From positions 2,046,001 through 2,110,000 of the forward strand of contig JASFAU010000001.1 in NCBI GenBank assembly GCA_039704465.1: a stretch of DNA of 64,000 bases, written 5' to 3'. The position numbers were made by a program, and so were the translations under genes. The notes beneath the pieces were generated by a model. It did not search any database and was not told where the DNA came from. It was given only the letters and a program-made list of their open reading frames with translations. The stretch comes from Plasmodiophora brassicae. Its lineage: Eukaryota > Endomyxa > Phytomyxea > Plasmodiophorida > Plasmodiophoridae. Positions 31,454 to 42,056 of the stretch are shown piece after piece. Within the stretch, counting starts at the first letter, position 1, and every line of letters begins with the position of its first letter.

Positions 31454-33238
31454 CTAGAAGTGCTCCTCCTGGGGCGGGCCTGGATCGTCGCCGAACACGT
31501 TCGTGTTCAGCGCCGGCCTGGGCCGATGCGCGCTCTTCCTGATGACGCCGCCGTTCCCGAACCTGTCGAGGTTCTCCCGGACGGACACCTGGTCGTCGAC
31601 CAGCTTGATCTGCTCGTGCAGCTCCCGCTTGAACATGTCGGCAATGAGGTCGTTCAGCGGCGCGCAGGCGTTCCGCTGCGACAGGAACGGGTGCTGCAGC
31701 AGCTGCGACGCGTTCGGCCTCAGCTTCGGGTTCGTTGCCAGGCAGGTCCGCACGAAATCGTGAAACGCTGGCGACCACGTGTCGTTCGCCAACGTCGGCA
31801 CCGTCCCCGATCGTAGCTTGGCCAGCGCGTCCGGCAGCGAATCGTCGCAGAACGGCGCCTTGCCGTCGTTGGCCAGCTCCAGCGTCGTGATGCCCAGGCT
31901 CCAGATATCGCTGGCCGTACTGTTCCGGGCGCCGTTCATCACTTCGGGCGCCATCCACAGCAGCGTCCCGACGCCCTTCTTCCTGCCGATCGTCTCCGCG
32001 TCGATCTGCTTGGACACGCCAAAGTCGGCGAGTTTCACCTGGGCGCTGCCGTTCATCAGGACGTTGCTGCACTTGACGTCGCAGTGGACGACGGCGCTCT
32101 TGTGCAGGTACTCGAGGCCGGACAGCGTCGCCCGCAGGATCGTCGCGATCTGCTTCTCCGTCAGACGCACCGGCGTCCGCATCAGCACGTCCAGTATGCT
32201 GCCCGCCTCGCACAGCTCCGTTAGCATCCACAGCCTGCCCCCGCGGGTGGTCAGCGCAAACGATGTCAGGGCGCAGACGCCCGCCGACCTGCCCTGCGAG
32301 TCGTGCAGCGACCCAAAGTACGTGACGACGTTCGCGTGCCGGCACTTGAGGAGCAGGCGCTCCTCCGCGTCAATGCTGAGCGCGGACGACATCTGCTGGT
32401 CCTGCAGGGACTTGGACCTGGGCGGCAGTGCCATCGGGGACCCGGCCTGCGGCGCCAGCTCGTCACCAGCGACGCGGAAGCTTCCCGCGACGGGCGTGTT
32501 CCCGAGGTGCGGGCGACCGGCGCCTCGGGCCTTCGGCGTCGATGCCTGGTGCACAATCTTGATGGCGACCGGGAACTGGGTGGGGCGATGCCTGCCCCGG
32601 TAGACCTCGGCGTACGACCCCGCGCCAATCAGGTCGCCGACCTCGAACTCCTGCTCGGCGTTGCCCGACGTCGACCACTGGAACAGGGGCGACACGTGCG
32701 CGACGTGCTGCACGTTGAAGATGCCCACGGCGAGCTCGTTGAACGAACGCACCCACTTGTCGCGTTCGTCGACGGTGCGCGCCACGAACGTCACGTACCG
32801 GTCCAGCGGGGCGAACACGAGCGAGAACGACTCGTCGGCGCCGTCGGCGTCGGTATGGTTCCGGGGGCTGAACTGCCGCATGACGACCTGGCGACGGGTG
32901 CCGGGCTCGGCGCGTACCAGCGCCTTGATGGGTTCGCGCGCCCGCGACCGGAACATTCGCGACAGGGCGGACGAATCGAGCGAATCCCACTCAATCATCG
33001 ACGTGGCGTACGAGACGCGCAGCAGGCGCAGGGACGGCGGGTGCCGGCTGGGGCGGTAGACGACCCAGTCGCCCGACTGCAATCCCATCCAGGGTTTACC
33101 TTGCCCATGCTGCGGGTGACGAACGGCGCCCAGCAGCGACGACATCGGCGCCGCCGCCGCCGCCGCCTGCTCTGCAGCAGCAGCAGCAGCAGCAGGACGG
33201 CCGCCGCCGACGTTGCCAGTGTCGGCATCGCTCGCCAT
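31454..33238 (-). CDS. PH-like / STE-type protein kinase
   Basis: A 594-residue intronless frame. Ala-rich residues 1-30 are followed by a region (about 45-170) ending in SFSLVFAPLDRYVTFVARTV and DERDKWVRSFNELA, which reads like the last strands and helix of a PH domain. The kinase domain spans about 205-535: glycine loop I-G-A-G-S-Y-A-E-V, V-A-I-K lysine, catalytic loop H-C-D-V-K-C-S-N, DFG (LADFGVSKQI), activation segment GVGTLLWMAPEV and SDIWSLGITTLEL. It is closest in style to STE20/STE11 kinases. The HRD arginine is replaced by Cys. About 60 residues are inserted between the beta-3 lysine and helix C. Catalytic Lys, Asp, Asn and DFG are kept, so activity is likely. Confidence 0.9.
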   Translation of the reverse strand: MASDADTGNVGGGRPAAAAAAAEQAAAAAAPMSSLLGAVRHPQHGQGKPWMGLQSGDWVVYRPSRHPPSLRLLRVSYATSMIEWDSLDSSALSRMFRSRAREPIKALVRAEPGTRRQVVMRQFSPRNHTDADGADESFSLVFAPLDRYVTFVARTVDERDKWVRSFNELAVGIFNVQHVAHVSPLFQWSTSGNAEQEFEVGDLIGAGSYAEVYRGRHRPTQFPVAIKIVHQASTPKARGAGRPHLGNTPVAGSFRVAGDELAPQAGSPMALPPRSKSLQDQQMSSALSIDAEERLLLKCRHANVVTYFGSLHDSQGRSAGVCALTSFALTTRGGRLWMLTELCEAGSILDVLMRTPVRLTEKQIATILRATLSGLEYLHKSAVVHCDVKCSNVLMNGSAQVKLADFGVSKQIDAETIGRKKGVGTLLWMAPEVMNGARNSTASDIWSLGITTLELANDGKAPFCDDSLPDALAKLRSGTVPTLANDTWSPAFHDFVRTCLATNPKLRPNASQLLQHPFLSQRNACAPLNDLIADMFKRELHEQIKLVDDQVSVRENLDRFGNGGVIRKSAHRPRPALNTNVFGDDPGPPQEEHF

Positions 33239-33399
33239 ACCGACGCGCGGCGGGATAGATATTCACCGACAGCCGCGATCGACGCCTGACCAGATTCCTG
33301 ACGTTCCGTGTGCTGGGCACGGGAACCGTCCCGGGTACCACCACATCCGGCCGAGCTTGCGCAACGTACAAATGCATTCGTCGGGTTGTGTGTGTGTGT

Positions 33400-34284
33400 T
33401 CATAGGGCGGGCGTGGGGCCCCGCGTGTGCTGTTTGGCCAGTCGCAGCGCTTGGTGCAGGTCGGTATCGTTCGGGTCCATGGTCAGGGCGGCCTCGTACA
33501 GCGTCCGGGCGGCGTCGACCTGGTTGTTGTTCAGGGCACGGTCGCCCTGGACCTTGACGATGCGCGCGGTCGCACGCAGGCGATCGTGCAGGTCGGCGTC
33601 GTCGACCAGGTCGCGGGCGTGCATGACGGCGACCTTGGCGTGCGTGACGCGCTCGCAGGCCCGCGCGTCCGTCGCCCGACGCTGCAGGACGAACTCGTAC
33701 AGGCCCTGTGCGACGTCGTACCTGCCGTCGTCGAACGCCGCATCCGCCTGGCGGAGCACGTCGTCGACGACGGCGCAGACGGCGACCTCGATGGCGCCCT
33801 GCACCGCCTCCTCCCGATCGGCAACGGCCTTCCGTTCGGCATCGGCTGCCGCCCTGTTGCGCAGGTCGACCAGGGTGGCACGGGCGCCGGCGCCGTCGTC
33901 ATCGTCGACGGCGTCGGCGAGCAACGCGAACAGGGCCTCGCTGACGGCTGGTGACCCGTGATGCAGATCTTCGAGGGCGCGATCCTCCATGCGATGCAGG
34001 AGCGACGCCCATCGGGACGTGTCGTCGTCGTCCGGGTCGGTGCCTGTCGAGCGCGTTGGCGGTGCACACGACGGGCAAAAGTGCTGGACGGGTGCGGGAC
34101 CGCGCACCGACGTCCAGTGCCAGTGCGATTTCGCGCACGTCAGGCAGGCGAAGGTCCCGCACCGGTAGCACGCCCGGGAGCACCCGGCGGTGGCCGTCCC
34201 GCAGACGACGCACAGCCTGGTGGTGACGCCATCGTCGGGCATGGGAGGCACTGCCCCGTCGACGTCGCACGGCGGCACTGGCAT
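33400..34284 (-). CDS. Cys-rich zinc-finger plus TPR protein
   Basis: The frame gives 294 residues from the Met at 34284. The N-terminus carries paired cysteines: C-V-V-C, C-S-R-A-C-Y-R-C, C-L-T-C and C-P-S-C with interspersed His (KSHWHW), a FYVE/RING-like treble-clef spacing. The C-terminal half is helical, with TPR-like pairs (AAFDDGRYDVAQGLYEFVLQ and DRALNNNQVDAARTLYEAAL...DPNDTDLHQALRLAK). The zinc part may bind lipid or protein. No named family is recognised. It lies head-to-head with the EF-hand/cNMP gene. Confidence 0.65.
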   Translation of the reverse strand: MPVPPCDVDGAVPPMPDDGVTTRLCVVCGTATAGCSRACYRCGTFACLTCAKSHWHWTSVRGPAPVQHFCPSCAPPTRSTGTDPDDDDTSRWASLLHRMEDRALEDLHHGSPAVSEALFALLADAVDDDDGAGARATLVDLRNRAAADAERKAVADREEAVQGAIEVAVCAVVDDVLRQADAAFDDGRYDVAQGLYEFVLQRRATDARACERVTHAKVAVMHARDLVDDADLHDRLRATARIVKVQGDRALNNNQVDAARTLYEAALTMDPNDTDLHQALRLAKQHTRGPTPAL

Positions 34285-34590
34285 TCGGCCGATTGCGGTC
34301 ACCCCCGCCAGAACCCAGGTGCGCACAGATCACCATACGCGCCGCCGGTCGACGCGCCACTGCGACGTCATGTCCGTTCTGCGTGCCCCCGCTCAGCGCC
34401 AACGCGACCTGGCGAACAACAACTGGCCCTGCCCGATCCCCAGCGGCCAAGACACTGATTGGCATCAACAGCCGCACCGCGGAGGTGCGCCTGAACAAGA
34501 GTGCACATTGTCGGTAACCACGCGGATCAACCGTGGGTACCGCGCGTCCGTTAATTGTTGACGTCGGCGGGCGTGCCCCGGGGCACACGG
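34285..34590. promoter_or_regulatory. Divergent promoter region
   Basis: About 306 bp between two divergent start codons; no specific element is recognised. Confidence 0.4.
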
Positions 34591-37399
34591 ATGGAGCGGG
34601 CCGATGAGCTGACGGCAGCGCCGCCGGCGACGTTCTCGCAGACGTTCTCGCAGCGCTGGATCCAGCTGGTGTCGACGTCGCCCGGCGCCGGGCAGACCAG
34701 CGACGACCTGCACCTGCTCATGGACGACATCTGGAAACACTACGACAGCGACGCAAGCGGCATGCTCGACGGCAACGAACTGTTCAACCTGTGCTCTGAT
34801 TACATCCAGGTACAGGCATCGCTGGCGCGTGTCGTGTGCCTTCCCGTCGTCGCATGCTGACGCTGCAATGCTCGCTCGTTAGGCCATGCCGGAGGTCATC
34901 GCCCTAAAGGTTCGCATGGGACCGCGGCTGTGGTCAACCTCGGTGGGCGACGTGGCTCGCGTTGTGTCGAACCGGATCCTGTCGAAATGCCAAGGCACGA
35001 ACTCGCGCCCGCTCTGCTCCCGGGACGCGTTCGACGCGAACTTCGCCAAGTGCATCGCCGAAGATAACGCCTTCTCCGTCATCGGCAACGACGAAGGCGA
35101 GGACGACGACGACACGGAGGAAGGCAGGCGCGAGGTTCGCCTGGTGGGCCCGCGCCAGGAACGGGCCATCATGGTCGCCGACGCCTGCCGACGCGCGTCG
35201 TTCGCCATGCGTCAAACGATGACCGACCCGACCGCCTACGATATCCGCATGGCACACCACATTTCCGAGGTGGCACCTGAGAAACGCAGCCGGCAGCATC
35301 GCGCTCTCATCGCGCGAATCTTCGCCCGCGTTCTCTCCAAGTAACAGGAAGGCCGGCGTGCTGCCAACCCCCCAACGACTGGAACCGCTGACGCCCCTGC
35401 CCCGCTGTTCAGGTTCGAGTTGAACCGGTCGGGCCTGCAGGCGCTGGCGTCCAGCGTGCGGTTGCTGGCGCTGTCGAAAGGGGAGCTGGTCGTCCGGCAG
35501 GGCGATGCCGCCCTGCACTTCTTCGTCGTGTTCCACGGGACGCTGTCCGTGTTCGCCACCGACCCCGACCTCACCGAGCGCGTCATCACGACGCTCCGCC
35601 CCGGCGACATGTTCGGCGAGCTGGCCCTGCTGACCAATTCGAAACGCCTGGCGTCGGTGCGCTGTATGACGGATTGCCTGGTGGCGCGCGTGCCCGGCGG
35701 CACCTACCGCCAGGTGTTCCGCGACGCCCACAACCGCGACCTGGACGCGCGTCTTCGCTGCCTGCGACACTGCCCGATCCTGTCCCGCCTGCCAGGGCCC
35801 GTTCTGTCCGACATTGCCCTCGTCGCCTCGTTCGTGCCGTTCGCCAGCAACGAGGTCCTGATCCAACAGGGCACGCCCGCACCCAACAAGGTCTTCGTCG
35901 TCGCCCAGGGCGCCGTCCGTGTCGTCATCGAGATGCCACCGGGCCTAACGCGTCGCCTGGTCGACGACAACCGGCGCCCGCTGGAACCGCGGTCGCTGTC
36001 GTTCCAGGTGGATCGGGCCCGTCCGCGCCTGTCGTTGCTGACCCGGAACCTGTCGGGGCCGGTGCGTGCCGCCCTGGACGTGCCGGTGCGTGCTGTCGCC
36101 GGCGACCACCACCGGTCGGACGACGACAACGCAGCGCTGGCAGCGATGATACGCGACGCGAGGGACGGCCAGGCAGGTGACGGGGCGTTTGTCGAGGTGG
36201 GGCGGCTCGGGCGCGGCCAGATGTTCGGTGAGGAGACGGTGCAGTGGCCGATGGACCAGCACGTTTCCGAGCTGGCGCAGGTCAGCGTCGTCGGCGCCGA
36301 CGGGCCCGGACAGCTGCTCGTCGTGTCGAAACGCGATCTGATCCGCCGCCTGACACCGGCCGTCTCGAAGCTGATTGTCGAATCGATACGCAGCGGGCCG
36401 ACGCGCCGCCAGGTCCTGTTCCATATCGAGGAGCGCGAGCGCTGGATGACGTACCGGAAGGGGCTGGCCACTGCAGCGCCCCTGAATTGCTACTTTGAAG
36501 GGCCGGATCCGGATGCTGGCACACCGGCGACCCTGAAGCCCAGGTACTGGCAGTACCGGCGCCTGCCCTTCAACCAGGCCGTCGGCAGGCGCGCGGACGA
36601 CGAGCAGGCCAGCAGGGACGCGTTCAAGTCAAGGGTATCGGCGCTGCTCGACGCCATGGACGTGTCGACGTACCAGGAGACGCCTCGTGGGCAACCGTCC
36701 CTGTTCAGGTCGTTGTCGGCGCACGAGCTCCACGAGCGGGGCGCGAAGTTCACCATGGACGGATGCGAGCGACTCCTGATGGGCCCCATCCAGCAGATCG
36801 ACGACGCCATCGCCCAGCATGACGCGTCGTTACGCGAGGCAGGACAACACCATCCCGCAGGAGTCAGGCGGGCGGCGCCCGGCCTGGGCAGTAACAGTAC
36901 GACCAATGGGGCTCTCCAGCGGCGTCGGTGCGGTCGCCCGCGACACCGAACCGCTTCCACCGTTCTGCTCCACCATGCGCCAGACGCCGCTGCTGTGTCG
37001 CCAGGGGACGCGCAACTGCCCCAGTGGCGTCGACATCAGCGAGGAGCGTCGGTCGTATCGCCAGATGCGATTCCCGGTACCGCCAGTACGGTGCCTAGGC
37101 GCCACAGGTCGTCGTTGGGGCAGTCGATGAGGCGCACCAGTACACACGACGACAGGCAAGACGCCAACAGGCAGAGGTCGTCGCTCGGCAGCCTATTACG
37201 CAAGGTCCAGCATACATCGACGGTGCTTCGAAGACCGGTGCAGCGCGTCACTAGCATTGCTGCTCCTGCTGCTGCTGCTGCTGCTGGTAATGGCGAACGT
37301 TTGGGTCCCCGTGCAGACAGCGGCCTGTCGAGGCGCTCGTCGAGAGCAGCCACAGCGAGCTGCGGGAGACTCAAGTCGCGACTACTATCCCTAAACTGA
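34591..37399 (+). CDS. EF-hand protein with two cyclic-nucleotide-binding domains
   Basis: Exons 34591-34809, 34883-35340 and 35413-37399 join in phase (887 residues). The AA|GTAACA donor at 35341 lies exactly over an apparent stop codon, so the two halves are one gene. Residues 50-61 form a canonical EF-hand loop (DSDASGMLDGNE, ligands at 1, 3, 5, 9, 12). The first cNMP domain contains GELVVRQGD, FFVVFHGTLSVF, RPGDMFGELALL and NSKRLASVRC: the phosphate-binding pattern F-G-E-L-A-L-L-x-x-x-x-R-x-A-x-V is present, with S before V. A second domain begins near NEVLIQQGTPAPNKVFVVAQ and has GRGQMFGEETVQ, interrupted by a 90-residue basic insert. The C-terminus is Ser/Arg-rich and disordered. No kinase or channel domain follows. 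Confidence 0.88.
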
Positions 37400-37568
37400 G
37401 GGTCCGCCCATGAACACAACTTCCGATGACCATGCTACGCCCAACACGGCCGTTGCAGCCAGTTGTGACCTTGCATGCGCCCGTTAGATAACGAATTAGT
37501 ACGCCTTGACGGCCAGGTTCGCACGGGTACCCACTGACACACTGGGACACACCCGCGCGCTAATAGGG

Positions 37569-38270
37569 ATGGCGGCGGCGGCGAGCGCCGTGGAGACGTT
37601 GGAGAAGCAGAAGCTGGTGCAGGAAGTCTGGACGGAGCACATTCGCAAGGAGATCGCCACGCTCAAGGTCAACACGCATTTCAGCGCCAACCCGCGCACC
37701 AGTACGACCTGGGACACCACACAAGCCCGATGACATCCCACCATATTGATCGGCCCGTGCTCAGTTGTGGTCATCACCGACAAGCCGAACCACTGCACGC
37801 CCAAGCCCGTCAAGGACATCGTCGCCGCGGCCAACCAGATGAAGGCCGAGGAGCGGCAGTACGAGGCCGAGGCCGCCCAGCGGGTCGCGAACCTCAAAGA
37901 CGACCCCGAATGTCGGTATCGTCCGACATGGTGACCCCGCCAGGCGCGCTGACGACTTCCTTACTGGTAGACCGCCTGCGCAAGATGTTCCACGAGGCGG
38001 ACATGCTGCCGACCGAGAAGCTGGACATGCCGATCACGACGTCGCACGAGATCGGCTGGGATGCGACACGGGTAGGCGCGCGCCGCGCCCCGCAGGTGCC
38101 GTCGCCCGCGTGAACACTAACTGTCCCCATGCCAGTACGAATCGTCACCTCGCTGGTCGCGCCCGCGTAACACGACGTCGCTGACCCAGTACGTGCAATC
38201 GTACATTTTCAGCAAGGGCGTGTCGCCGTTCGCCAAGGCGGCCGGCCCGGCGGCGCCACCGCGCCCCTAA
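37569..38270 (+). CDS. CFAP144 / FAM183-like ciliary protein
   Basis: Exons 37569-37701, 37765-37911, 37971-38071 and 38136-38270 join in phase to 171 residues (animal members about 130). It opens with an Ala-rich start, then a helix (KLVQEVWTEHIRKEIATLKV), N-T-H-F-S-A-N-P-R, a central charged helix, and the diagnostic SHEIGW motif, then RPRNTTSLTQYVQSYIFSKG, which matches the P-R-x-x-x-E-I-T-x-Y element after Q-E-I-G-W in FAM183 proteins. These are inner-lumen microtubule proteins of motile cilia. The splice T|GTCGGT is noncanonical beyond GT. Confidence 0.7.
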
Positions 38271-38358
38271 CCGATCTTGTACAGATCAGGCGCTCGCGTC
38301 GACCACCGCACACGTTCTGCTTTTATGAATGAAGGGGACCCGCCCGTGCGTAACGGCT

Positions 38359-39681
38359 CTAGACGAGCAGCAGGACGGCGCCGAGCACGACGCCGAGCGC
38401 GACGTTATACCGGGTGCCGGTCAGGCGATCCGCCGACGAGTACGATGAAGCAGGCGTGGCGTTCACAGACGCGTCAGGCGGCGCCCGGGCGTTGCTGCTG
38501 CTGCTCATGTACGCCGACGTGGTCGCCAGGGTCGGTTGCGGTGCCGGTGCTCGGGACGCGGGCGACGGCGTCTCACATGGTGCCGGCGCGGGCGTCGTCG
38601 TGTACATGGCGGCGGGCGCTGGCCGGTACACGACTGCTGGAGTAGGTGCTGGCGTCGGCACGGCCCTGTACAGCGTCGTGGGCGCTGACGGCCTCGCGTA
38701 CAGCGTCGCCGGCGTCGAGTACATTGTCGTCGAGCGACGTGTAGGCGAGGCGTACAGCGAGGACGCCGTTTTAGGCGGCGTGTACATCGTCGACGACGAA
38801 GCGGTTCCCGGCACCGTCGTAGCAGGCGCAGCACCCATCGACGACGTCGTCGAGCGTGCCACTGGCGGCGCAGCGGCGCGCATGGACGACAGCACCGAGG
38901 CAGCGGCGTCGCTTGGTGCTGTGCCTGCGCCAGTGGTCGGGTTTGAGTTGGTGTTGGCTGAGTTGGCGGCGGTGGTGGTGGTGGTGGTGGTGGCGGACGC
39001 GTTGCCGGCAGATGCCGAGAGGGCCGCAGAGCCCGGTGCGGTTGGGGACGTCGTCGAAACGTTCTTCGTGGCGGCGGCCGCCGCGCTCTGGTCAGGGAAT
39101 GGGACGATGGGTTGCAGACTGGATGTGTTCGTGCTCGGCGTGGTCGTGTTCGCAGCCGGCGTCGACCCGCTCGACGTCATCGCAGACACCTTCCTCCCAT
39201 TTCGGGTCGATGACGTTTGCGTCGGTGACTGACGGCGCGCTTGACGATTGTGATGGGCATCGAGTTCCTCATCATCATCCTCGTCCTCGTCATCATCGTC
39301 CTCGTCATCATGGTCACGGTGACGGAAACCCTTCATGTCCAGGTCGTCGTCGAAGTCGTCGTGGTCTTCGTCTTGAATCTTTGTCTGGCTTCGTGGGTTG
39401 CTGGGCGATGAACGCGACGTGGGGCGACCATTCGCTGGTGTTGGTGAATGACTTGACGGTGCAGGGCGTGGAGCGCCCGAGTCTGGACTCGCAAGCGGCG
39501 CCGTCGTGTTCGGCGACGACGGCACTGCTGAACGGGGCGTGGGTGCGGGCGCTCCAGGCACGACGACGCTATGTGGCGCCGGACGCATCGCGCCGTCGCT
39601 GGCACTCTGGGCGGCGGTGGCACTCGTCGCAGTGGTCACGATGATGGCAATGAGGACGACACCAGCGGTCATCGTCGTCAT
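38359..39681 (-). CDS. Thr/Ser/Pro-rich surface protein with GPI-type ends (A)
   Basis: A 440-residue intronless frame with a cleavable signal (MTTMTAGVVLIAIIVTTATS) and a C-terminal hydrophobic tail (YNVALGVVLGAVLLLV) with no basic residues after it, as in GPI-anchor signals. Between them are long Thr, Ser, Pro and Ala runs, a polyacidic block (DDEDDDDEDEDDDEE) near residue 130 and poly-Thr from ACC repeats. Expected to be heavily O-glycosylated. Tandem with a related gene immediately upstream. Confidence 0.7.
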   Translation of the reverse strand: MTTMTAGVVLIAIIVTTATSATAAQSASDGAMRPAPHSVVVPGAPAPTPRSAVPSSPNTTAPLASPDSGAPRPAPSSHSPTPANGRPTSRSSPSNPRSQTKIQDEDHDDFDDDLDMKGFRHRDHDDEDDDDEDEDDDEELDAHHNRQARRQSPTQTSSTRNGRKVSAMTSSGSTPAANTTTPSTNTSSLQPIVPFPDQSAAAAATKNVSTTSPTAPGSAALSASAGNASATTTTTTTAANSANTNSNPTTGAGTAPSDAAASVLSSMRAAAPPVARSTTSSMGAAPATTVPGTASSSTMYTPPKTASSLYASPTRRSTTMYSTPATLYARPSAPTTLYRAVPTPAPTPAVVYRPAPAAMYTTTPAPAPCETPSPASRAPAPQPTLATTSAYMSSSSNARAPPDASVNATPASSYSSADRLTGTRYNVALGVVLGAVLLLV

Positions 39682-40020
39682 TGGTGTTGGATACAGGGGC
39701 GTTTGCAGGTTGAAACGGTTCCGGGGATCGCGATGGGCGGTGGGGATGGGCGACCGGGATACCTGTGCCTGGGAAGGCGTGTTTTCGTTTGTGAAGCGGT
39801 AACCACATGCCGGAAGCGTGACGTCGTACCCGGGCCGGAATCGACCGCTATCTGGTTCGTGACATCACGCGTGCACCGGAACGTCACGCACCTGAGAACG
39901 TTCCTGTCGCCTCCAGTGATGTGTTCCGCCTTGCTTCGTGAGCGAAGTATAGCGCATGACGCGAATAGCACACGGGTCGATGTTTGCAGTGGAATAACCG
40001 TCGACGTTGTATAATGACCA
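39682..40020. other. Intergenic between two surface-protein genes
   Basis: No gene or repeat seen; short frames only. Confidence 0.4.
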
Positions 40021-41367
40021 TCATACGTTGATCAGGAGCGTGGCCAGGGCCAGGACAATGGCGGGCGCCATGGGTCCGGGCGCCCTAGTGCCCGCGTTCT
40101 CCTCCTGATCGCCATTTGCGTCATCATAAGTGCCTGCCGCCGACGTCGATGCCGACGCGCTGCCAGCGGCACTGTTGTACGACGATGGTGCGGGCGCGCC
40201 CGAGTTGCCTTGCATGTGCGGGCAATCGGCGGATGTGTGCGCCGCGTACATGGCCGGTGGTGGCGGCGCTCGTGACGGCTGCACGTACGACGTCGTGGGT
40301 GCAGGTGCCGGTGCGGGGCGCGTACTCGAACTGTACAATGCCGGGTTTGATCTTGTCGGCGCGGGCGCCGGCGCGCGGGCAGACGGCGCGGGTGCCGACC
40401 CGTAGAGCGCCTGCGGTGACGGTCCGGGTACGCTTCCGTACAGAGCCGCACCTGGGCTACGAGACGGTGCCGGTGCAGGTCCGTCGTACAGGGGCGCCGG
40501 TGCACGTGAAGGCGACCCGCCCCGAATCTGGGCCAGAACGTCGGATGGCGACGGTCCAGCCGGGCTAGGCTGCGGGTGCGTGCTGTTCGGGGCGTGCGCC
40601 GGCGACGTGGCGTTCTTCGCGGGTGCCGGCGCCGGCTTCGGTGCCGACGATGGCTTCGGTGCCGGCGATGGCTTCGGTGCCGACGATGGCTTCGGTGCCG
40701 GCGATGGCTTCGGTGCCGGGTTCGTCTTGTTCGCGGGCGCAGAGGTCGGCTTGACCGGTTGTGCGTTGACCACGGTGGATGGGTGCACTGGCCTCGCATT
40801 CGACGACGGGGCCGGGTGCGGAACGGGCTGGGCGTCGGTGCCACCGCGTCGCGTTGTCGTCGTCGTCGTCTTCTTCATCATGTGACCAGAACTGCCGGTC
40901 TCACTGTCCCCACCACCAGAGCCCCTCGTCGTGGTCGTTGTGGCCGGCGTTCCGGCCGGCGGCGGCGCTGCAGACGACGCACCCGACCTCGTTGTCGTCG
41001 TCATGGTCTTCCTTCCCGAGGCATCTGCGCCGACACCCTGATCGGTACGCGTACCGGTGCCGGCAGCGGGGTGCTGTCCAGCCGAGGAAGACGTGGTCGT
41101 CGTTGCCGAGCCAGTTCCAGGGCCGTGCCCGGTCGCAGTGGTGGACGTTCGACCGTTGCCCCCGCCAGATGTGGTCGTCGTTGTCGATGTCGCTCCGTTG
41201 GTGGATGCGCCGCCCATGGATTTGTCGTAGTCGACGGCAGTGGCCGGCTTTGCATCCGCGCCGGCCGGCTGGTCGTTCTCATCGCCGTGCACGATGGGGA
41301 CGGCCGTGGCCGATGACGCTATCAGCAGGATTGCAAGCGCGGCGCCGGCGACGTACGACGACGTCAT
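40021..41367 (-). CDS. Thr/Ser/Pro-rich surface protein with GPI-type ends (B)
   Basis: From the Met at 41367 (an in-frame ATG at 41385 is six codons earlier), 448 residues. It has a signal peptide (SSYVAGAALAILLIASSATA) and a C-terminal hydrophobic tail (MAPAIVLALATLLINV). The body has repeated KPSPAPKPSSAP units near residue 215 and Ala/Pro/Ser-rich stretches, plus Thr runs. Layout and composition mirror gene A, so they look like tandem paralogues that have diverged in the low-complexity part. Confidence 0.7.
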   Translation of the reverse strand: MTSSYVAGAALAILLIASSATAVPIVHGDENDQPAGADAKPATAVDYDKSMGGASTNGATSTTTTTSGGGNGRTSTTATGHGPGTGSATTTTSSSAGQHPAAGTGTRTDQGVGADASGRKTMTTTTRSGASSAAPPPAGTPATTTTTRGSGGGDSETGSSGHMMKKTTTTTTRRGGTDAQPVPHPAPSSNARPVHPSTVVNAQPVKPTSAPANKTNPAPKPSPAPKPSSAPKPSPAPKPSSAPKPAPAPAKNATSPAHAPNSTHPQPSPAGPSPSDVLAQIRGGSPSRAPAPLYDGPAPAPSRSPGAALYGSVPGPSPQALYGSAPAPSARAPAPAPTRSNPALYSSSTRPAPAPAPTTSYVQPSRAPPPPAMYAAHTSADCPHMQGNSGAPAPSSYNSAAGSASASTSAAGTYDDANGDQEENAGTRAPGPMAPAIVLALATLLINV

Positions 41368-42056
41368 GTTGGCGCGATCAAGCACTGGGTTTTCGTTGTG
41401 AATGGCGGATGCTTAGTCACGTGCAGGGCGATATTCGCCACTGGGCGCTCGGAAGCGTGACGTCACTGCCCCGCACCGTGACATCACCGTCCAGTGTGGA
41501 CGCATGGCCACCCGGTTCAGCAGGCAACGGTTCCGATCGTACGTGGCGACCTGACGTAACCTTGCGCTTAGCGCGTCCGCTGTAGAGCGATGCGCACCGA
41601 AGGGCTTCGTCGGAATCCGCGCTGACGGACGAAGATTCCGGCGCCGGGCAGTGCGCTCTCTCGCACGATACCCGACTTGCGACAGGCGCAACACGCAACG
41701 TTGCGCCGTTGAGCTGCCGTGCCAGAGCCAGAGGGCAGTTTGGTTTCGGAGCAGGACGCGTTCCGACTGCGGCACGGGGGTGCGCACTGCCTCCCTCCCC
41801 TCTACCGGCAGTGGCGGCGTCGACCAAATCGGGACGCCCTGACTGCGGCCACGTCTAAAATAAGTCAGGTGACGGGGGCTCCTATACTTAGAGCGTTGAG
41901 GGGCGCCGCGGCAGGACCGTCCCACGGGTGGTGGCGGCGTGACTCGCAGTGGGGGGTCGGTGCCGACATTTTGTAAGTGGCCAACACCCGACCCACTACC
42001 GGTGTGTGTGTGTGTGGGGTGCGTGCGCGTCTTCGTGGGCGGAGCGCGGCGGCACC
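41368..42056. other. Intergenic, with (GT)n microsatellite
   Basis: About 690 bp between divergent genes. A (GT)n run lies at about 42002-42016. No gene is seen; long frames on the minus strand are low-information. Confidence 0.5.

Noticed and set aside
35341..35343. TAA as the stop codon of an EF-hand-only protein
   Set aside because: The same bases form a GTAACA donor, and the splice restores K-F-E-L-N-R at the start of the first cNMP domain in phase.
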